From Deltaproteobacteria bacterium (GTDB lineage: Bacteria; Desulfobacterota; Desulfobulbia; Desulfobulbales; Desulfurivibrionaceae): 64,000 bases of DNA. The notes below the pieces were generated by a model. The model ran no database searches and was not told where the DNA came from. It saw only the letters and a list, made by a program, of their open reading frames with translations. The position numbers and the translations under genes were made by a program. Below, piece after piece: positions 44,395 through 53,405 of the stretch; positions within the stretch are counted from its first letter, which is position 1, and each line of letters opens with the position of its first letter. Location: the NCBI GenBank assembly GCA_021802645.1, contig JAJZRO010000003.1, positions 113,715-177,714 of the forward strand, written 5' to 3'.

Positions 44395-45458
44395 TGCCGA
44401 GAAAACTGCGGCTGCTCTTTGCAGTGGGCCGGATCTTTTCCCCTTTCTACAGCCTGGCGATGTGGCTGCGGGCCGTGCTTTACCGGCATGGGATCCTGCT
44501 CAAGCAGCAACGGCTGCCGGTGCCGGTGGTGAGCATCGGCAATCTCACCCTGGGCGGCACCGGCAAAACGCCGCTGGTGCTCTATGTGACCCGTCAGTTG
44601 CTGGCCAGGGGCCGCAGGCCCGCCATTGTCAGCCGGGGATATGGCGGTTCCGTGCAAGGGGCGGTGAACGTGGTTTCCGACGGCAAAACCCTTGCCATGG
44701 CGGCACCCGAGGCCGGCGACGAGCCGGTGCTGCTGGCGGCATCCCTGCCGGGCGTGCCGGTGCTGATCGGGCCGAAGCGGGCCGAGGTCGGTCAGGCGGC
44801 CATCGAGCGGTTTCAGGTGGACTCCCTGGTGCTGGACGACGGCTTCCAGCATCTGGCCCTGGCCCGCGATCTTGACCTGGTGCTCTTCAGTGCCCGGACG
44901 CTGGTCGGCAACGGCCGCGTCTTTCCTGGCGGACCGCTGCGGGAACCGTTCAGCGCCCTGGCCCGGGCCCATGCCTTTGTCATCACCGGCGTGGATCACG
45001 CGACCAGGACGGAGGCCGAGGTGTTCAAGCAGTTGCTCGCCGTCCTCTTCCCCAATACGCCGCTCTTCATGGGCGAATATCTGCCGGTCTGCATGCTGCA
45101 CAGCCAGCAGCGCAGGACTTTTGCCATCGACAAGGCCCGCCGCCTGCCGCTCTATGGCTTCGCCGGCATTGCCAACCCGGAATCCTTCCGCCACACCCTG
45201 GAAAGGGAGCGGTTTCTGCTGACCGGTTTTGTCGGCTTTCCCGACCATCATCGATATACGGCGGCGGATGTCGCAGCCCTCGTCGCCGCGGCGCGTGCCC
45301 GGAAGGCCGCGGCTCTGGTGACCACCGAGAAGGATTATGTGAAACTCGCCCCCTTTTTCAAGGAGTTTCCGATCCTCGCCCTGCGGGTCGAGCTCTTTAT
45401 GGCGGAGGAATTCGATCTCTTCCTTGCCCGGAAGTTGGGCAAGACGTCTTCGGTGTGA
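44394..45458 (+). CDS. lpxK: Tetraacyldisaccharide 4'-kinase
   Basis: The 354-residue kinase that phosphorylates the lipid A disaccharide at the 4' position. It has an N-terminal membrane helix region, the P-loop GNLTLGGTGKTPLVLYV near residue 45, SRGYGGSVQG, GDEPVLLA, and DSLVLDDGFQHLALARDLDLVL with the catalytic Asp in DDGFQH. Length and motif order are normal. It is directly coupled to waaA. With lpxC nearby, most of the lipid A-Kdo supply in this region is co-located. Confidence 0.95.
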   Translation: MPRKLRLLFAVGRIFSPFYSLAMWLRAVLYRHGILLKQQRLPVPVVSIGNLTLGGTGKTPLVLYVTRQLLARGRRPAIVSRGYGGSVQGAVNVVSDGKTLAMAAPEAGDEPVLLAASLPGVPVLIGPKRAEVGQAAIERFQVDSLVLDDGFQHLALARDLDLVLFSARTLVGNGRVFPGGPLREPFSALARAHAFVITGVDHATRTEAEVFKQLLAVLFPNTPLFMGEYLPVCMLHSQQRRTFAIDKARRLPLYGFAGIANPESFRHTLERERFLLTGFVGFPDHHRYTAADVAALVAAARARKAAALVTTEKDYVKLAPFFKEFPILALRVELFMAEEFDLFLARKLGKTSSV

Positions 45459-45470
45459 TCCGGGCCCTTG

Positions 45471-45525
45471 TGTGTTTTTTTTGCCACAGGGGGTGTGGCG
45501 GTGGCGCGGGGTGTGTTTTTTTTGC
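45471..45525 (+). repeat. Direct repeat of a T8-containing 14-mer
   Basis: TGTGTTTTTTTTGC occurs at 45471-45484 and again at 45512-45525, separated by a small hairpin (GCCACA/TGTGGC at 45483-45499). Both lie between lpxK and lpxC; the first may act as a U-tract after lpxK. Confidence 0.5.
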
Positions 45526-45581
45526 AACAACGACACCGCCGCCGAGGGTTGCCGCCAGATGCCGGTATAAAATTTATTATA

Positions 45582-45609
45582 TTGTTTTTGCGTGATTATA
45601 TGGTATTGT
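45582..45609 (+). promoter_or_regulatory. AT-rich promoter region of lpxC
   Basis: TTGTTT (45582-45587) and TATTGT (45604-45609) are 16 bases apart in a markedly AT-rich patch (45568-45610). Other overlapping -10-like hexamers are present, so the exact element is uncertain. Confidence 0.45.
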
Positions 45610-45700
45610 GTGCCACTTGTTGGGTGCAGTGGATCGATTCGTGCATTTTGTTAGGCAAGTAACGAAACAGACCCACCCCCTCAACGAGGTTTGCGATACC

Positions 45701-46684
45701 ATGGAATCGTTTCAGCATACCCTCAAGAAAAGCGTCCGCTTCGCCGGCATCGGCCTGCATTCCGGTAAGCCGGTGACCGTGGCGGTGCACCCCGCCGAGG
45801 TCAACAGCGGTCTGCGCTTTCTGCGCGCCGATCTGGGGCAGCAGGTGCCGACTCCGGCCTTCATGGACCGGGTGGTCGATACCCGGCTGGCCACCACCTT
45901 GGTCAACGACGACGACGCCACCGTGGCCACCACCGAACATCTTTTGGCCGCCATCGTCGGGCTGGGCATCGATAATGCCCTCATCGAGTTGCAGGGGCCG
46001 GAGGTGCCGATCATGGATGGGAGCGCCGCGCCCTTTGTCCATGTGCTGCGGCGCATCGGACGCGAACGCCAGCACGCCTGCAAGTGGATGCTCAAGTTCA
46101 CCCGCCCGGTGGTCTTCGAGGAGAACGGCCGCTCGGTGCGGATCGAGCCCTACGATGGCTTCAAGGTGACGGCCGAGATCGAGTTCAACCATGCCCTGAT
46201 CCGTCGGCAGACGGTAAGCATGGAGGTGACCCCGAAGCTCTTTGCCGGCGAGATCGCCGCTGCCCGCACCTTCGGCTTCCTCCATGAAGTGGAGATGCTG
46301 CGGGCCAATGGTCTGGCCCTGGGCGGTTCCCTCGACAACGCCGTCGTGATCGACGAGGGCGGCGTGGTCAATGCCGGCGGCCTGCGGTTTGCCGATGAGT
46401 TCGCCCGCCACAAGGTGCTCGATCTGGTCGGCGACCTGGCCCTGCTCGGTTTCCCGCTGTTGGGGCATGTTGTTGCCAGGAAATCGGGTCATACCCAGCA
46501 TCTTGGCTTCATGCGCGCGGTGGCCGCCCATCCCGAGGCTTGGGACATCGTAGCCTACGAAAAGCAGGGGGAGAGCCGGGTCCTCAAGCAGTTGGCCGAT
46601 ACCACCAAGGCCGCCGGCGACCGACTGCTGCCTTTCCTGATGCCGCCTTCGCTGGCGCTTGCGGGGCAACACTGCCCGGCGTAA
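45701..46684 (+). CDS. lpxC: UDP-3-O-acyl-N-acetylglucosamine deacetylase
   Basis: The zinc deacetylase of 327 residues that commits UDP-sugar to lipid A. Visible are VRFAGIGLHSGKPVTV at the start, the zinc histidines in TTEHLLAAIVGLGIDNALIEL (near 77) and FADEFARHKVLDLVGDLALLG (near 235), and the late SGHTQHLGF. The start at 45701 follows a GAGG; the frame is open upstream without homology. It has its own AT-rich upstream region, fitting separate control of this regulated step. A strong terminator follows. Confidence 0.96.
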   Translation: MESFQHTLKKSVRFAGIGLHSGKPVTVAVHPAEVNSGLRFLRADLGQQVPTPAFMDRVVDTRLATTLVNDDDATVATTEHLLAAIVGLGIDNALIELQGPEVPIMDGSAAPFVHVLRRIGRERQHACKWMLKFTRPVVFEENGRSVRIEPYDGFKVTAEIEFNHALIRRQTVSMEVTPKLFAGEIAAARTFGFLHEVEMLRANGLALGGSLDNAVVIDEGGVVNAGGLRFADEFARHKVLDLVGDLALLGFPLLGHVVARKSGHTQHLGFMRAVAAHPEAWDIVAYEKQGESRVLKQLADTTKAAGDRLLPFLMPPSLALAGQHCPA

Positions 46685-46712
46685 ACGCCACCGAAAGATT
46701 AACTGCCCGCAG

Positions 46713-46745
46713 GCCCGCCGGAGTAGCTCCGGCGGGCTTTTTTTT
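46713..46745 (+). terminator. Strong rho-independent terminator after lpxC
   Basis: An 11-pair perfect stem (GCCCGCCGGAG/CTCCGGCGGGC) with a three-base loop is followed by eight T residues. Confidence 0.93.
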
Positions 46746-46794
46746 GTGCCGTTGCCGTGGAGGCCTCCATTGCCGTGGCAGCCGCCGGAATTCG

Positions 46795-46823
46795 TTGAAA
46801 AGCGCGGGAAAGTGCGGTACATC
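46795..46823 (+). promoter_or_regulatory. Candidate promoter of proC-nadK
   Basis: TTGAAA (46795-46800), a 17-base spacer and a weak TACATC (46818-46823). Confidence 0.35.
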
Positions 46824-46874
46824 AGAAGAAAATCGTGGTTGCTTCCAAATGCACGCGGCAACGAGGGAGAGGCA

Positions 46875-47702
46875 ATGGGCTTGACGCAAAAGATCGGATT
46901 TGTCGGAGGGGGCCGGATGGCCGAGGCCCTGGTAAAGGGCATGCTCGCCTCCGGGTTGGTGCAGGCCAAATATCTGGTGGCGGCAGACCCCAGCCGGGAG
47001 CGGCGGGAGATGCTCGCCAAGGAATACAAGATCAAGACGCACGCCACCGCGGACAAGGTGTGGCAGGAGTGCGAGATCGTGGTCCTGGCGGTCAAGCCGC
47101 AGGTCATCAAGCCGGTGCTGGAGGAGTTCCGGGAACTGGTTACCGACCGGCATCTCATTATCTCCATTGCCGCCGGCGTGCCCCTGGCCCTCCTGGAGGG
47201 CTGCCTTTCCCACTGCCGGGCCCGAGTTGTCCGGGTCATGCCCAACACCCCCGCCCTGGTGCTGGCCGCGGCCTCAGCGCTCAGCCCCGGCCGTTATGCC
47301 ACCGACAAGGACCTGGAACGGGCCAAGGCCATCTTCGACGCAGTGGGCGTCAGCGTAGTGCTCGATGAGTGCTACCTCGACGCAGTGACCGGCCTTTCCG
47401 GCAGCGGGCCGGCCTACGTCTTCTCCTTCCTGGAGGCGCTGACCGACGCCGGGGTCAAGGTCGGGCTGGCGCGGCCGGTGGCCGAAACTCTCGCCTTGCA
47501 GACCATCCTGGGTTCGGTGCAACTGGCACTGGAAAGCAAGTGTCATCCGGCCGAGCTGCGCGCCATGGTTACCTCGCCGGGCGGCACTACCATCGCCGGC
47601 CTCCACGCCATGGAGCGGGGCGCCTTCCGTGGCCTGGTCATGGACGCGGTGGAGGCGGCCACGCTTCGTTCCCGTCAGCTGGCCAAGGGCGCTGCCGATT
47701 GA
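46875..47702 (+). CDS. proC: Pyrroline-5-carboxylate reductase
   Basis: A 275-residue NAD(P)H-dependent enzyme for the last step of proline synthesis. The Rossmann motif is GFVGGGRMAEALVKGM at residue 8. VMPNTPALV near 118 and AVTGLSGSGPAYVFSFLEAL near 165 form the substrate site. TSPGGTTIAGLHAMERG completes the dimer helix region. GGGAGAGG precedes the start at 46875. The stop overlaps the nadK ATG. Confidence 0.96.
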   Translation: MGLTQKIGFVGGGRMAEALVKGMLASGLVQAKYLVAADPSRERREMLAKEYKIKTHATADKVWQECEIVVLAVKPQVIKPVLEEFRELVTDRHLIISIAAGVPLALLEGCLSHCRARVVRVMPNTPALVLAAASALSPGRYATDKDLERAKAIFDAVGVSVVLDECYLDAVTGLSGSGPAYVFSFLEALTDAGVKVGLARPVAETLALQTILGSVQLALESKCHPAELRAMVTSPGGTTIAGLHAMERGAFRGLVMDAVEAATLRSRQLAKGAAD

Positions 47703-48535
47703 TGGCCATGGCGATCCGCAAGGTTGGCATCATCCTCAAGAAGGGGTCGGAAGAACCGCGCCGTATCGGGGAGGAACTGGCGGCGTGGTTCGGCCAGCGC
47801 GGGATCGCCGTGGTGATGGACGAGGTCCAGGCGGAGATGGACCTCCTGGTCATCCTGGGCGGCGATGGCACCCTGCTCCATGTGGCGGATCAGGCGAGCG
47901 CCCGCCAGATCCCGGTGGTGGGCGTCAACCTGGGAGGCTTGGGCTTTTTGACCGAAATCGCGGTGGACGAGCGGTATGAGGTCTTTGACCAGATCCTGGC
48001 GGGCCGGATGACGGTGGAGGAGCGGATGATGCTCAAGGTCCGGCTCGCTTCCGGCGATTGGCGTTATGCCCTGAACGATGTCGTCATCAGCAAGGGCAAC
48101 GTGGATCAACTGGTGGAGCTGAGTGCCTGGGTCGATGCCGAGTACATCACCACCTACCGGGCGGACGGCCTCATTTTCTCGACCCCAACGGGTTCCACTG
48201 CCTATAACCTCTCCGCTGGCGGACCGATTGTGCAGCCCAGGCTCCACGCCATGCTGGTAACGCCCATCTGCCCTTTCATGCTGGAAAGCCGGCCGATTCT
48301 CTTGCCGCCTGCCGTGAGATTGCGGACCAAACTGGCTGACGGCCGGAACAAGGCGGGTGGCCGCGATGTGAAGGTGATCGTGGACGGGCAGTTTGCGTGG
48401 GAGATGCACGCCGGCGACACGCTGGAGGTGGAGGCGGCGGAAAAGCCCCTCAAACTCATCTGCTCACCCCGCAAAGGGTACTTCGAGATATTGCGCGGCA
48501 AGCTCAACTGGGGCGGGGCGCGCGCCGACGCCTAA
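47702..48535 (+). CDS. nadK: NAD kinase
   Basis: A 277-residue enzyme that phosphorylates NAD to NADP. Signatures are LLVILGGDGTLLHVA near residue 55, GVNLGGLGFLTEI, NDVVISKGN, TTYRADGLIFSTPTGSTAYNLSAGGPIV-type core sequence, and VDGQFAWEMHAGD. It overlaps the proC stop (TGATG), so supply of NADPH and the NADPH-using ProC are coupled. The 161 bases after its stop hold no recognisable gene or terminator. Confidence 0.95.
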   Translation: MAMAIRKVGIILKKGSEEPRRIGEELAAWFGQRGIAVVMDEVQAEMDLLVILGGDGTLLHVADQASARQIPVVGVNLGGLGFLTEIAVDERYEVFDQILAGRMTVEERMMLKVRLASGDWRYALNDVVISKGNVDQLVELSAWVDAEYITTYRADGLIFSTPTGSTAYNLSAGGPIVQPRLHAMLVTPICPFMLESRPILLPPAVRLRTKLADGRNKAGGRDVKVIVDGQFAWEMHAGDTLEVEAAEKPLKLICSPRKGYFEILRGKLNWGGARADA

Positions 48536-48696
48536 TTTCTTTCCTGATCGGGGCAGGCCATTGCTGCCGGCCACCAGCGCGTTTCGCCGCCTTTTGTGAT
48601 GCCGGGGCGCCTCCCTGTTCTCAACATTGTTTGCAACTGGTCAGGCGCTGGCAATGCGGAAGGGCAGCGCCGGCTGGACGCCGCCCCGCTGGGTGG

Positions 48697-49095
48697 TCAG
48701 ACCTCTTCGGATTCAAGGGCGCGGTTCAAGGCCTCTTTTTCCTGCTCCATCGCCTTTTTGCCCGCCTCGATGGCCGCCGACAAGGTCCGCTTCTTTTCGT
48801 CGAGATATTCCTTGCCCTGATTCGCCAGCTCGGTACCCTTTTCGATCAGGCCCTTGCCCTGTTCGATCATCTCCTTGCCGCGCTCCACGATGGTGCCCGT
48901 CCGCTCGCGCAATTCTTCCGGCAGATGTCTGGCCTTTTCCCGCAGATCCTCGCCGTAGCCCGCCAACATCTCGCGGGTCTCCCGGCCGGTTTTGGGGGTA
49001 GTGAGCAGGGCGATGGCCGCGCCGACCAGGGCGCCGCTCAAAAACGACAAAACCGCAATACCGGCACTGCAACTGTCATCTCGGTTGTGATGCAT
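48697..49095 (-). CDS. YtxH-domain membrane-anchored coiled-coil protein
   Basis: A 132-residue protein. One glycine-rich helix (SFLSGALVGAAIALLTTPKTGRETR, about 16-40) is the YtxH signature. A long charged helix or coiled coil follows to the C-terminus (LREKARHLPEELRERTG onward). YtxH proteins are linked to envelope stress in several bacteria, but no biochemical role is fixed. It lies 15 bases after a DUF948 gene, a pairing often seen in Gram-positives and deltaproteobacteria. Confidence 0.78.
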   Translation of the reverse strand: MHHNRDDSCSAGIAVLSFLSGALVGAAIALLTTPKTGRETREMLAGYGEDLREKARHLPEELRERTGTIVERGKEMIEQGKGLIEKGTELANQGKEYLDEKKRTLSAAIEAGKKAMEQEKEALNRALESEEV

Positions 49096-49110
49096 AACTC
49101 GACCTCCTTG

Positions 49111-49491
49111 TTAATCGCGTGAACGGAACAGGAAGTGGGTGAAGGCCCTGATTCCGGCGGAAAAGCCGCCGATATTGGTCACGATAGGCCGGACTGCCTC
49201 TTTGACCAACTTGCTGGTCAACAATAGGGTGTCGGCCGACTGGCGCAGGGCCTGAAAGGCCTTGTCGGTCTGGTCGATTTTGTTGGAAAGTGAGGCGGCC
49301 AACCCCTCCACCTGACCGGCGGCGCTGGTAATCCGCTGGCAGAGGGGAGGAAGCTCCTTGCCGACGTTGTCGATCAATCCTTCGGCCTTGGCGTAGGTGC
49401 GTCGGATTTGCAGAATGGTGGGGATGAGGGTCACGGCAATGGCGACCAAGCTCAGGCCGGCAAGGATGATGAAGAGGTCACTCGCGTTCAC
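49111..49491 (-). CDS. DUF948-family membrane protein
   Basis: A 126-residue protein with one N-terminal transmembrane helix (LFIILAGLSLVAIAVTLIPTI) and a helical tail with regular heptads (KAEGLIDNVGKELPPLC, KIDQTDKAFQALRQSADTLL). This is the DUF948 pattern. GTG 49491 is chosen because AAGGAG sits six bases before it; the further GTG at 49509 would place that Shine-Dalgarno inside the gene. Function unknown; the pair with YtxH suggests an envelope-associated module. Confidence 0.75.
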   Translation of the reverse strand: MNASDLFIILAGLSLVAIAVTLIPTILQIRRTYAKAEGLIDNVGKELPPLCQRITSAAGQVEGLAASLSNKIDQTDKAFQALRQSADTLLLTSKLVKEAVRPIVTNIGGFSAGIRAFTHFLFRSRD

Positions 49492-49638
49492 CACGGTCTC
49501 CTTTGCCACAGGTGATGGTTTATACTTATTTTAATATGGTTGCCGCTGAACCTGCAACCAGAAAAGGGAGGTATCCGGGGCGGGGAAAGGGGGTGCCCGG
49601 CGTTGGCAGGGGCGGGCCAGGTGGTGGCTGCGGCGCGG

Positions 49639-51024
49639 TTAGCGCCGGTGCAGGCCGAATTTTTTCATTTTGTACTGGAGCAGGCTCTTGGTGATGCCCA
49701 GCGCCTCGGCGGCGCGGGTCTGGACATGGTCCGCCCGCTCCAGCGCCTTCTCCACCAGCCTTTTTTCGATGGCGTTCAAGACATCGGGCAGCGGGGTGTT
49801 GGGCGGCATGAGCTGCTCCACGTCGAGCCCTTCGTTCCATTGCACGCTTTCGTGCCCGGTGGCGGTGTCGGGCTGGACATCCTCGGGCCGGATCAGGTCG
49901 TTGGAGCAGAGTACCGCCGCCCGTTCGATAGTGTTCTCCAGTTCACGCACATTGCCCTCCCACGGCAGGGTGGTGAGAAGGCGGATGGTTTCCGGCGCGA
50001 TGTCCAGGTTCGGCCGCTGCATCTCCTTGGCGAACTTGGCTGCGAAGTGGGCGGCCAGCATGGGGATGTCGTCGATGCGCTCCCGGAGCGGCGGCAGGTG
50101 GATGTGCAGGACGTTGAGCCGGTAGTAGAGGTCTTCGCGGAATCGCCCCTGTTCCACCTCTTCCTTGAGGTCTTTGTTGGTGGCGGCGATGATGCGCACA
50201 TCGACGTGCAAGGTCTGGGTGCCGCCCACCCGTTCGAAGGCGCGTTCTTGCAGGACCCGCAGCAGCTTGGTCTGGAGCGTCATCGGCATCTCGCCCACCT
50301 CGTCGAGGAAGAGGGTGCCGGTGTCGGCGAGCTCGAAGCGTCCCTTGCGCAGGGCAACGGCACCGGTGAAGGCGCCTTTCTCATGGCCGAAGAGTTCGCT
50401 CTCAAGGAGGGTTTCCGGCAGTCCCGCGCAGTTGAGCGAGATGAAGGGCCGTTCTTCGCGACGGCTGTGGCAGTGGATGGCCCGTGCCACCAATTCCTTG
50501 CCGGTACCCGACTCGCCGGTGATGAGGACCGAGGTGGTGGTGGGCGCCACCTTCTGGATGAGGGCGTAGATCTCCTGCATCTTCCGGTTTTTGCCCACCA
50601 TGTTGGCGAAGGCGGTACGCGCCCGCATCTCGTCGCGCAGCCTGGTATTTTCCCGGAGGACCGCGTAGTGCTCGATCGCCTTGGCGGCGCTGACGACCAG
50701 TTCATCGTTGTTGAAGGGCTTGCTCAGATAATTGAAGGCCCCGGCCTGCATCGCCGCCACCGCCTTCTCCACCTCGCCGAAGGCGGTCACCATGATGACC
50801 GGCAGATGGGGGTTGTATGCCTTGATTGCCTTGAGCAGGGCGAGCCCGTCCATGCCCGGCATGCGCATGTCGGTGATCACCAGGTCGAGATCGGTTTCCT
50901 GCGCGGTGTGGAGCGCGGCCTCGCCATTCTGGGCGGTGAAGACGTGGTAGCCCTCCTCGCTCAACAGCTCGGAGAGGACCACCAGATAATTGGGTTCGTC
51001 GTCAACCACCAGGACCGTATGCAT
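49639..51024 (-). CDS. Sigma-54-dependent response regulator (NtrC family)
   Basis: A 461-residue regulator. REC 1-120 has VVDDEPNYLVVL and the acceptor Asp in LVITDMRMPGMDG. AAA+ about 140-375 has Walker A GESGTGKELVARAIH, GAFTGA intact, and Walker B GTLFLDEVGEM. A Fis-type HTH at the C-terminus is TRAAEALGITKSLLQYKMKKFGL. It activates sigma-54 promoters by remodelling the closed complex. It is 81 bases downstream of the CheA-like gene and may be its output, since that kinase needs a response regulator. The short intergenic gap shows no clear promoter. Confidence 0.92.
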   Translation of the reverse strand: MHTVLVVDDEPNYLVVLSELLSEEGYHVFTAQNGEAALHTAQETDLDLVITDMRMPGMDGLALLKAIKAYNPHLPVIMVTAFGEVEKAVAAMQAGAFNYLSKPFNNDELVVSAAKAIEHYAVLRENTRLRDEMRARTAFANMVGKNRKMQEIYALIQKVAPTTTSVLITGESGTGKELVARAIHCHSRREERPFISLNCAGLPETLLESELFGHEKGAFTGAVALRKGRFELADTGTLFLDEVGEMPMTLQTKLLRVLQERAFERVGGTQTLHVDVRIIAATNKDLKEEVEQGRFREDLYYRLNVLHIHLPPLRERIDDIPMLAAHFAAKFAKEMQRPNLDIAPETIRLLTTLPWEGNVRELENTIERAAVLCSNDLIRPEDVQPDTATGHESVQWNEGLDVEQLMPPNTPLPDVLNAIEKRLVEKALERADHVQTRAAEALGITKSLLQYKMKKFGLHRR

Positions 51025-51105
51025 GGCAAGCCTTTGCTTCGCGGGAAAAGAGAGGATGTCAGCCTCCAACCTAGCAGGGAGGCGGACGGGAGTCAAGCGG
51101 CGATC

Positions 51106-53403
51106 TCAGCTGCCCTGCTCGGCAACCTCTTTGACATCGACGATGAGGATAATGTCCTCGTTGCCGAGAATGGTGTAGCCGCAGACCCCGGCGATCTGCC
51201 GGAGGTGGCGGTAGCCGGCGCGGAACTCCTTGGCCACCACCTTCTGGTAGCTGACGATGTGGTCTACCCGCAGCGCGATGCGGTGTTCCTTGCAGACGAG
51301 GATCACCTGGCGTCCTTCCGGCCGGTCAGCCCCCGTCCGCTGCGAGGGGTAAAAGAAGAGGTTGAGATCGATCAGGCGCAGAATGGCGTTGTCATAGGCA
51401 ATGCAGTTGTCGGCCGCGAGCAGCGGGATGATGTTCTCGGTCTCGATGACCGTGGTGATGTCGTCGGAGGGGATGACGTATCTCTGGCCGCCGGCCTCGG
51501 CGATCATGGCGTCCTTGGTGACCAGGGTCTTGGTGAGGGGGATGATGAGCCGTACCGTGGTGCCGCTGCCGACGGTGGAGTCCACCTCGATCGCGCCGTT
51601 GCTGGCGCGCAGTCCCGCCATCACCACATCCATCCCGACTCCGCGGCCGGAGACGTCGCTGACCTTTGCCGCCGTGCTGAAGCCGGGCTTGAAGATGAGG
51701 TTGATGCATTCGTTCTCCGTAAGCTGCTCCGCCTCCTGACGGGAAAGGAAGCCTTTTTGGATCGCGCTTTCCTTCATCTTCTGCGGGTCGATGCCGCGGC
51801 CGTCGTCGCGCACCGTGATGTAGACGTTGTTTTCGTCGGAGGAGGCGGTAAGTTCCAGCAGTCCTTCCGCCGGCTTGTCGCTCTGCTTGCGAACCTCCGG
51901 CGTTTCCAGACCGTGGTCCACCGAGTTGCGGAGGATGTGGACCAGCGGGTTTTCAATGGCTTCGAGCAGGTCCTTGTCGATGACGGTTTCCTCGCCAAGC
52001 TCCCGGAATTTGATCTCCTTGCCGAGCGAGACCGCGAGCTGGCGAACCACCCGGGGGAAGCGCTGGAAGAGATTCTTCACCGGCACCCGACGGATGTCCA
52101 TGATGTTGTTGTGGAGCCGCTCCACCCGTTCATCCAGCGTGGCCACCGCCGAGTCGAAGCGGGCGAGGAGGGCGAACTCCGCATGCGCCTCCTCCAACAG
52201 CTTGCGGACGTAATTGACCGAATCGAGGCCGATGAAGAGTTCGCCCACCGAGTTGGCAAAGCTGTCGAGTTTGTCCTGGTCGATGCGGATGGTCTTGACG
52301 CTTTCGGCCGGGGCGCCCTGTTTGAGGTGGGAATCGAGCACCCGCTTGTTCTGGATGGTGAGCGCCTTTTCGAGATCCGCCTTGGCCAGAGCTCCTTCCT
52401 CCAGCAGCAATTCGCCGATCTTTTTCTGCTTGCCCAGCGCGGACTCGATCTGGTCCCTGGTGACCAGTCCCTGTTCCATGAGGATTTCACCGAGCTTCTG
52501 GGAGTCGCCGCTTACATGTTTGCGCTCAAAGGCGGTCATGATCCGGTTCAGGAGCCGGCGGGCGCTGGCGGTGAACTCGTCGCTGCCCGCCATGAGCAGG
52601 TCGTCCATGAAATTGCGCAGGGTGGCGAGTTCGTCGATCTCCCTGGTCAGTTCCGCGTTGCCCTTGAAGAGGGCCGCGACTTCCTGCAGGGAGGTGGAGA
52701 AACGATGCAGCAGCGCTTGTTCCACCGGCTTGCCGGCGGCGAGGCAGTCGAAGACCGGGCCAAAGGGCTGGAGCTGCGCGGTGTAATCGCGGCCCTCGTG
52801 GCAGTAGAGGAGATCGGCCGAGAAGGCGCTCTTTTCCGCGGGCTTGGCGTGGTCGGCAATGAGTTTGCGGATGGCGCCGTTGGCCTTGGCGATCTGGCCA
52901 AGGAGGTTTACGATCAGCGAGCTCTCCTGTAGGGAGAGGCCCAGATCCAGGTAGGAGTGGAGGAGATTCTCAAGATCGATGACGCTCTGGATCGAGCCCG
53001 CCACCTCTTCGGTTCTGTAGCGTTCCAGGATGGCGAGGAATTCCTGTTCTTCCGGTCGGATGACGGTGTCGGTGGGGTCGGCGACCGCCCGGTCCAGCAT
53101 CTTGCGCAGAAAATCGATGCCGGTGAGGAGGGTATCGATGATGTCGCGGCTGATGAGGAGGTCGCCCTTGCGGGCCGCATCGAGCAGATTTTCCAGACGG
53201 TGGGAAAACTTGTTGATGTTGGTGAGGCCGAAGAAGCCGGAGTTGCCCTTGAGGCTGTGCACCGGCCGGAAGATGCGGTTGATGATCTCCCGGCTGCTGG
53301 GATCGTTCTCCAGGGCGATGAAGTCCGCCTCGATGGTCTGCATCGAGTCGTTCGATTCGTCGATGAAGCCGCGCAGTGCATCCAGATCGACGTCGGCCGC
53401 CAT
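51106..53403 (-). CDS. CheA-like hybrid-input histidine kinase with MshEN-like insert
   Basis: A 765-residue kinase. The HPt domain has H49 in VHSLKGNSGFFG. A helical region spans about 125-300. At 303-351 are two tandem copies of a motif, LGEILMEQGLVTRDQIESAL and IGELLLEEGALAKADLEKAL, like the MshEN/GspE N-domain. CheA-type dimerisation follows at about 370-440, then HATPase_c with HILRNSVDHGLE, DDGRGIDP and VSGRGVGMDVV, and a CheW domain at the end. There is no P2 domain. Its REC partner lies two bases upstream. MshEN motifs can bind cyclic-di-GMP, so the insert may be a ligand input; this is inference. Confidence 0.87.
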   Translation of the reverse strand: MAADVDLDALRGFIDESNDSMQTIEADFIALENDPSSREIINRIFRPVHSLKGNSGFFGLTNINKFSHRLENLLDAARKGDLLISRDIIDTLLTGIDFLRKMLDRAVADPTDTVIRPEEQEFLAILERYRTEEVAGSIQSVIDLENLLHSYLDLGLSLQESSLIVNLLGQIAKANGAIRKLIADHAKPAEKSAFSADLLYCHEGRDYTAQLQPFGPVFDCLAAGKPVEQALLHRFSTSLQEVAALFKGNAELTREIDELATLRNFMDDLLMAGSDEFTASARRLLNRIMTAFERKHVSGDSQKLGEILMEQGLVTRDQIESALGKQKKIGELLLEEGALAKADLEKALTIQNKRVLDSHLKQGAPAESVKTIRIDQDKLDSFANSVGELFIGLDSVNYVRKLLEEAHAEFALLARFDSAVATLDERVERLHNNIMDIRRVPVKNLFQRFPRVVRQLAVSLGKEIKFRELGEETVIDKDLLEAIENPLVHILRNSVDHGLETPEVRKQSDKPAEGLLELTASSDENNVYITVRDDGRGIDPQKMKESAIQKGFLSRQEAEQLTENECINLIFKPGFSTAAKVSDVSGRGVGMDVVMAGLRASNGAIEVDSTVGSGTTVRLIIPLTKTLVTKDAMIAEAGGQRYVIPSDDITTVIETENIIPLLAADNCIAYDNAILRLIDLNLFFYPSQRTGADRPEGRQVILVCKEHRIALRVDHIVSYQKVVAKEFRAGYRHLRQIAGVCGYTILGNEDIILIVDVKEVAEQGS

Positions 53404-53405
53404 AA

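Noticed and set aside
45597..45700. Upstream extension of the lpxC frame
   Set aside because: The frame is open, but the LpxC N-terminus begins at 45701 and the added residues have no similarity.
49540..52932. An 1130-codon plus-strand frame opposite the NtrC-type and CheA-like genes
   Set aside because: A shadow of the minus-strand genes; no independent homology or ribosome-binding site.
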